NCBI RefSeq assembly: GCF_036320965.1
Contig: NC_092225.1
Span: forward strand, 60,156,108-60,220,107
Direction: 5' to 3'
DNA length: 64,000 bases
From: Panulirus ornatus
Taxonomy: Eukaryota > Arthropoda > Malacostraca > Decapoda > Palinuridae
The notes under the pieces were generated by a model. That model worked only from the letters and a program-made list of their open reading frames with translations. It ran no database searches and was not told the origin of the DNA. Numbering within the stretch: the stretch's first letter is position 1; each line of letters begins with the position of its first letter. This document shows positions 59,369 to 64,000 of this stretch, in pieces. Position numbers and translations under genes: made by a program.

Positions 59369-59595
59369 CATCCCCTAGTGTGGTGTTGTCTCTTCAATAC
59401 GACCGTGTCTCTTCCACTCTGTCCAAGCAGGGTGCTCTCTCTCCATCATCTCCATCATGGAGGTGACTCCATGGCGATGTCTTTCTGGACACCGTTGTCT
59501 CATCAGTATGGTCTCAACTCTCCAACACTGGGTTGTCTCTAGACCGCATTATCTCAAAATTTCTTGAAAGCCTTTAGAATTATCTTCAGGAGTTG

Positions 59596-59985
59596 TGCAC
59601 TGCACCAGGTCTTCTGCACAGCACCAGGTCTTCTGCACAGCACCAGGTCTTCTGCACTGCACCAGGTCTTCTGCACTGCACCAGGTCTTGTGCACTGTAC
59701 CTGGTCTTTTGCATGAAACCAGTTCATGCGCAGTGTACCAGGTCACGCGTATTACAACAGGTCGTCTGCACATCACCAGGTCTTGTGCACTGTATTAGAT
59801 CATGTGTATTGTACCAGGTCTTGTGCACTATTTGAACCAGGTCATGCGTACTGTACCAGGTCATCTGTCCATCACTAAGTCATTAATATCATGCAAGGTT
59901 GTCTGTGCGTCACCAGGGTTTATTTACTGTACCAGGTCGTCTATACATCACCACGTCCTGTGTACTGTGCCAAATTTTGTGTGTT
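59596..59985. repeat. 19 bp minisatellite, left block
   Basis: Unit: CACCAGGTCTTCTGCACAG. The first copies are identical. To the right the units diverge (TACCAGGTCATGCGTACTG). Confidence 0.92.
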
Positions 59986-60819
59986 GCTGTAATGAACTTG
60001 TATGTATAACCAGGCATTTTGCATTCCACCATGTCATGTGGACTGGGATGAGGATTAACACACGCTAGAGGTTTTGAGTTTTATCCTATCGTTTCGAATT
60101 GCCCAAAAGACAACTTTAGAGAAACTGAGGAAAATACAGACATGGCCGCTTCGTCGGTGTCAAAATGGGTGATGTAGTAAAAGCAGAAGTTGGGTGAAGT
60201 ATCGACGAGTATTGCGTGGTATGCGATATACCTTGTGCTGGATGTCCGGCAAATACTATGGGGAAACGGGGTATGCTATAGCCAAGTGAATACAAAACTG
60301 ATAAGCGTCATCAGGGGATATCGAGTGTGCTTGCTGTCCATATAGGCATGTATGGACACCTATCCTGAGGGGAAAGGACTGAGATAATCCCTAAAGGACT
60401 GGACAAACAAATGCGAAAATCATTAAAAGTAATCCATATGAGGTTAGGAGAGGTAAGCAACAACCAAGACGGATTCGCACGTTGGACGAGACTAAGAGCG
60501 AAAATTGTCGTAACAAAATGTGGTGGTAAGAAGTAGGAGACGTAAGAGGAGTGGAGAGGTATCTATACGATCTATGAGAGACAAAGTGATGCGTCCAGTG
60601 AGGTGAAGGAGTGTGCCTGCGGGGATATATAGTTTTATGTCTTCGTTTTCTTTCCCACATTCTAAAAAAGGCTTCTGTGCAACCCGAAATGTCAGAACAT
60701 TACTTTATAACTCTCCCTTGTGTTTACTCACCATCCCAGTCCATATACTAGTGATAGTGAAATATTTACGTAGCCATGTCATGGGTATTGCTTCAGGTTC
60801 TTGTATTTTTCAGTGTCCA
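59986..60819. other. unique-looking sequence splitting an array
   Basis: About 830 bp with no repeat units and no recognised gene, lying between two blocks of the same 19 bp satellite. Confidence 0.5.
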
Positions 60820-61015
60820 GTGCATTACTATTCCAGGTCTTGTGTACTGCCCCACGTGCTGTGTATTGTATCAGGTCTAACACACTGCACCAGGTCTTAT
60901 ATACTGTACCAGGTCTCGTGTATTGTACTAAGTCTTATATACTGTGCCAAGTCTTGTGTGTTGTACCAGGTCTAGTATAATGCACCAGGTCTTGGGTATT
61001 GTACCAGTTTCTTGT
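60820..61015. repeat. 19 bp minisatellite, right block
   Basis: Same unit family as 59,596 (TACCAGGTCTTGTGTATTG, CACCAGGTCTTATATACTG), diverged. Confidence 0.9.
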
Positions 61016-61286
61016 GTGTTCCTCCATTTCACAACCATCGGTCGACTGGGTGTATTTGGAACTTGAAGTGACTGGCTGGAACCCGCGCGTGATGCTGGGT
61101 CAGGTGTGACGCATGTCCTCCTCAGCATGAAAGTGAACTGACAAAATGTTCAACAGCCATGATGATTTTACGATTTTTTCCCCGGGAAAATCTGACAAAC
61201 TGGTTTCCAGAACCGTTAAATCAAACTCTATGAACACTGGTGAACATGAAACCGGGGTCGAACCAGTTCAAGATGATCAAAGTTTG

Positions 61287-61289
<3 letters not shown>

Positions 61290-61334
<45 letters not shown>
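61290..61334. repeat. (CA)n microsatellite
   Basis: Perfect CA run of about 45 bp. Confidence 0.97.
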
Positions 61335-61337
<3 letters not shown>

Positions 61338-61356
61338 GGTAAACTCACCACACAGC

Positions 61357-61358
<2 letters not shown>

Positions 61359-61451
<93 letters not shown>

Positions 61452-61458
61452 TTTTTTT
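61359..61458. repeat. (AT)n followed by poly-T
   Basis: AT run to 61,434 and about 24 T. The T run is the complement of the adjoining element's A-tail. Confidence 0.96.
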
Positions 61459-61624
61459 CATACTATTCGCCATTTCCCGCGATAGCGAGGTAGCGTTAAG
61501 AACAGAGGACTGGGCCTTTGAGGGAATATCCTCACCTGGCCCCCTTCTCTGTTCCTTCTTTTGGAAAATTAAAAAAAACGAGAGGGGAGGATTTCCAGCC
61601 CCCCGCTCCCTTCCCTTTTAGTCG

Positions 61625-61626
<2 letters not shown>
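61459..61626 (-). mobile_element. LINE-A-derived short element, 5'-truncated
   Basis: Plus image begins ATACTATTCGCCATTTCCCG (tail), keeps AGCGAGGTAGCGTTAAGAAC and GGGGAGGATTTCCAGC, and stops at TTTTAGTCGCC where (TA)n begins. The first ~65 bp of the element are missing. Confidence 0.88.
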
Positions 61627-61708
<82 letters not shown>

Positions 61709-61710
61709 TA

Positions 61711-61789
<79 letters not shown>
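61627..61789. repeat. (TA)n microsatellite
   Basis: About 160 bp, interrupted near 61,702-61,713. Confidence 0.97.
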
Positions 61790-61792
<3 letters not shown>

Positions 61793-61923
61793 AAGGATCA
61801 CAATTTGGACGTGATCAAGTATATTCCTATGAGTCCACGGGGAAAATGAAACACGATAAGTTCCAAAATGCACTTTCGTGTAATAATCACATCATCAGGA
61901 GAGACACAAGAGAGAAAAATAAG

Positions 61924-62466
61924 TCAGTTGATATACAACGAAGAGACGAAGCTAGGACGCCATTTGGTAAACATGCGATTGTCCATGACAGACAACGAGC
62001 GTATCATAAACTTATTATGTGGACAAGAAGGTGAATTGTTTACAAATTTTATCAACAATAAAGTTGTCCAATTTGTATAGACTATCACTAATATTAAGAT
62101 TATAATTCTTTGTGTATTTGATGATGGAAGATTCAATGATATTTCTCGTGGTAGTGGAGTTAGTAACTGAGGTGGCATTACTCCAGTCAATACAATGATC
62201 ATAGTTTTTAACGTGATTAAACAAGGCCTTTGATTCTTGTTCCGTTCTCATTCTATGTTTATGTTGCTTAAGTCTAACAGAAAGCTCCTTATCAGTCTGC
62301 CAAACATAAACTTTTCACAATTTCTACATGGCACTTTATAGATGTACCCAGGAGAATTTTCTGGTGAGTTCTTAATTAAGATATTCTTTATAGTATTATT
62401 GTTGCTGAAGGCAACATTTACATTACACGATTTAAGCAATATGGGAATTAAAGGGATGATACGCAT
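61924..62466 (-). pseudogene. PLE GIY-YIG endonuclease region
   Basis: Several frames: FSNNNTIKNILIKNSPENSP (about 62,405-62,346), then GYIYKVPCRNCEKFMFGRLI (the GIY...YIG analogue, with FMFG in place of YIG), ALFNHVKNYDHCIDWSNATS (62,224-62,165), RNIIESSIIKYTKNYNLNIS, LYKLDNFIVDK, and the end [14 protein letters not shown]. The His, Asn and Cys-rich spacing are typical of Penelope endonucleases. Frameshifts separate the pieces, and the catalytic tyrosine pair is not intact. Confidence 0.82.
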
Positions 62467-62479
62467 TTACCTGTTTCAA

Positions 62480-62857
62480 AGTCTGTTTTCATTGAACTGA
62501 TAAAATTGTGTATAAGGGACTGTGTATTTCAATTCAATGGATATTATCATGCTCAAAAATTTGGTATGGCAATGGGTAACCCTCTTTCACCTGTACTAAG
62601 TAATCTTTATATGGAATTTTTTGAAACAAAATTACTAAAGGATATATTACCTTCTAATGCAATTTGGTTTAGATGATGTTCTTTGTGTTTGGCTAACAAA
62701 TGAAAACTTACAAATACTTCTCCCCTTACCTAACAGTTTAGAACCTTCCATCAAATCTACTGTGGAATATGAAAATAATGGTATGCTACCATTTTTAGAT
62801 TGCATGATCCATAGGCAGGGAAACAAGTTTAAGTTCAGTATATATACTGTGTGCTAA
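62480..62857 (+). pseudogene. PLE reverse transcriptase palm
   Basis: LIKLCIRDCVFQFNGYYHAQ (62,500-62,559), KFGMAMGNPLSPVLSNLYM (62,559-62,615, the GxPLSP block), EFFETKLLKDILPSNAIWFR (62,614-62,675), DDVLCVW in the next frame (62,673-62,695; the catalytic DD with the preceding Tyr/Val lost at a frameshift), SLEPSIKSTVEYENNGMLP (62,738-62,796), FLDCMIHRQGNKFKFSIY. One frameshift disables it. Confidence 0.85.
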
Positions 62858-62877
62858 GTAAACTCACCACAGAGTGA

Positions 62878-63344
<467 letters not shown>

Positions 63345-63478
63345 ACACCCACCACAATGGCCAGACCCGCCTCAAGGATTGTGGTGGGCGAGCGAGGTAA
63401 GGCGTTGTTCACACGGCGCGGCGGTGGCGATCCGGATTCCATCTCCCATGACGACGAGAAGTCAAAAAAAAAAAGAAA
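63345..63478 (+). mobile_element. possible tRNA-like SINE with A-tail
   Basis: GTGGTGGGCGAGCGAGGTAA (A-box-like) and GCGATCCGGATTCCATC (B-box-like) about 45 bp apart, followed by ACGACGAGAAGTC and a long A-rich tail ending in ATATATA. It does not share the domain of the other SINE family. Confidence 0.4.
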
Positions 63479-64000
63479 AAAAAAATATATACATATATAG
63501 GTTATGCATCGCCATGGCCTACCTGAGGGAAGATCCACCACAGATATGTTCTCGCATGAAGTGAAGAAATATTTTGCCCTAAAATGATATTGATATCTCT
63601 TGTGTAGTCCATGTTAGATAACGTTCTTGCGTGAGGAGGTCGATCTAGCACTGTATAATCCTTTGGTAAGCTGGCGCGTTTGTCACGTTCGGAAAATACG
63701 GGTCGACGCATATCATCGGCCGTTCCTTTAGGCTTTACAAGCACTTTCTATTTCTTTAAGGGAACGCATGTGTTGCCTTGTGTTATCAGGGCGTTATAGA
63801 AACTAACATTATCCATGCATTACTGCCTCTGGTGGGTCACATTACCATGTACATCTTTTGTTCCCAGTAAACGCAGCCACTGGCCAAGCATAGAGAAGAG
63901 CCACGCATTGTCTTAACAATAGCAAGTATACTTTTCAAATGCAAAGTTAGTGTATGTTATGCTTTTTGTCTTCTCACTGACGTTATAAGGAGACTGAGGA
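63479..64000. other. no recognised feature to window end
   Basis: Short (TA) patch at 63,484-63,500, then unique-looking sequence. Confidence 0.5.

Larger units (their letters stand above)
61790..62857 (-). mobile_element. Penelope-like element with inverted RT segment
   Basis: Minus strand from 62,466 to 61,790: the linker and GIY-YIG-type endonuclease region, then a 3' UTR ending at (TA)n. From about 62,480 to 62,857 the RT palm runs on the plus strand and stops near a second (TA)n. In intact PLEs the RT precedes the endonuclease on one strand, so one block is inverted. The missing part lies between the end of the RT piece (FLDCMIHRQGNKFKFSIY) and the start of the endonuclease piece. This is a 5' inversion with internal deletion. 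Confidence 0.8.

Noticed and set aside
61225..61290. TGGTTCGACCCCGG on the minus strand, a good B-box match
   Set aside because: No A box, no SINE body and no tail around it. One short match is expected by chance.

Overview
This is a 64 kb stretch of eukaryotic nuclear DNA with no host gene that I can support. It is built of very dense microsatellites, many minisatellite arrays, and retroelement wreckage. The combination points to an arthropod, most likely a decapod crustacean: long (AT)n, (CA)n and (GA)n tracts every 1-2 kb, a non-LTR retrotransposon with an apurinic-type endonuclease, CR1/Jockey-like reverse transcriptase relics, tRNA-derived SINEs and Penelope-like elements. The assignment rests on this texture and on remembered family resemblances, not on a database match.

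Layout. 1-6 kb: minisatellites, two short LINE-derived elements, tRNA-SINE fragments. 6.8-9.7 kb: a cluster of one LINE family (here LINE-A) with 3' ends, endonuclease fragments and inverted copies separated by (AT)n. 9.5-13 kb: sequence that looks corrupted by homopolymer runs. 13-20 kb: duplicated segments with (CT)n, a large (GA)n/(CT)n foldback, old minisatellites. 20.3-20.6 kb: the cleanest copy of the ~235 bp LINE-derived element. 25-32 kb: a long series of minisatellites (30, 60, 21, 33, 37 and 16 bp units). 36-38 and 47-49 kb: two decayed CR1/Jockey-like RT genes. 43.8-44.8 kb: C-terminus and 3' UTR of LINE-A. 50-54 kb: 36, 50 and 67 bp minisatellites flanking a decayed Penelope-like element. 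55.4-58.5 kb: rearranged LINE-A pieces. 59.6-61 kb: a split 19 bp minisatellite. 61.3-63 kb: a second Penelope-like element with an inverted RT segment, bounded by (AT)n.

The main result concerns LINE-A and its dependents. The short 235 bp repeat is not an unrelated SINE: its first ~170 bp are the 5' end of LINE-A (at 8.57 kb the same sequence runs straight into the endonuclease) and its last ~50 bp match the LINE-A 3' tail. It therefore looks like a deletion derivative that keeps only the two ends. A longer derivative (8,569-9,740) keeps 5' end, endonuclease and 3' end. LINE-A fragments, their short derivatives and the Penelope-like element repeatedly begin and end in (AT)n. Several show head-to-head inversions of the kind made by twin priming. 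tRNA-SINE copies are instead followed by (GT)n, and another short repeat precedes (GA)n, so each microsatellite class tends to sit beside its own element. None of the long open frames in the satellites looks like a gene.
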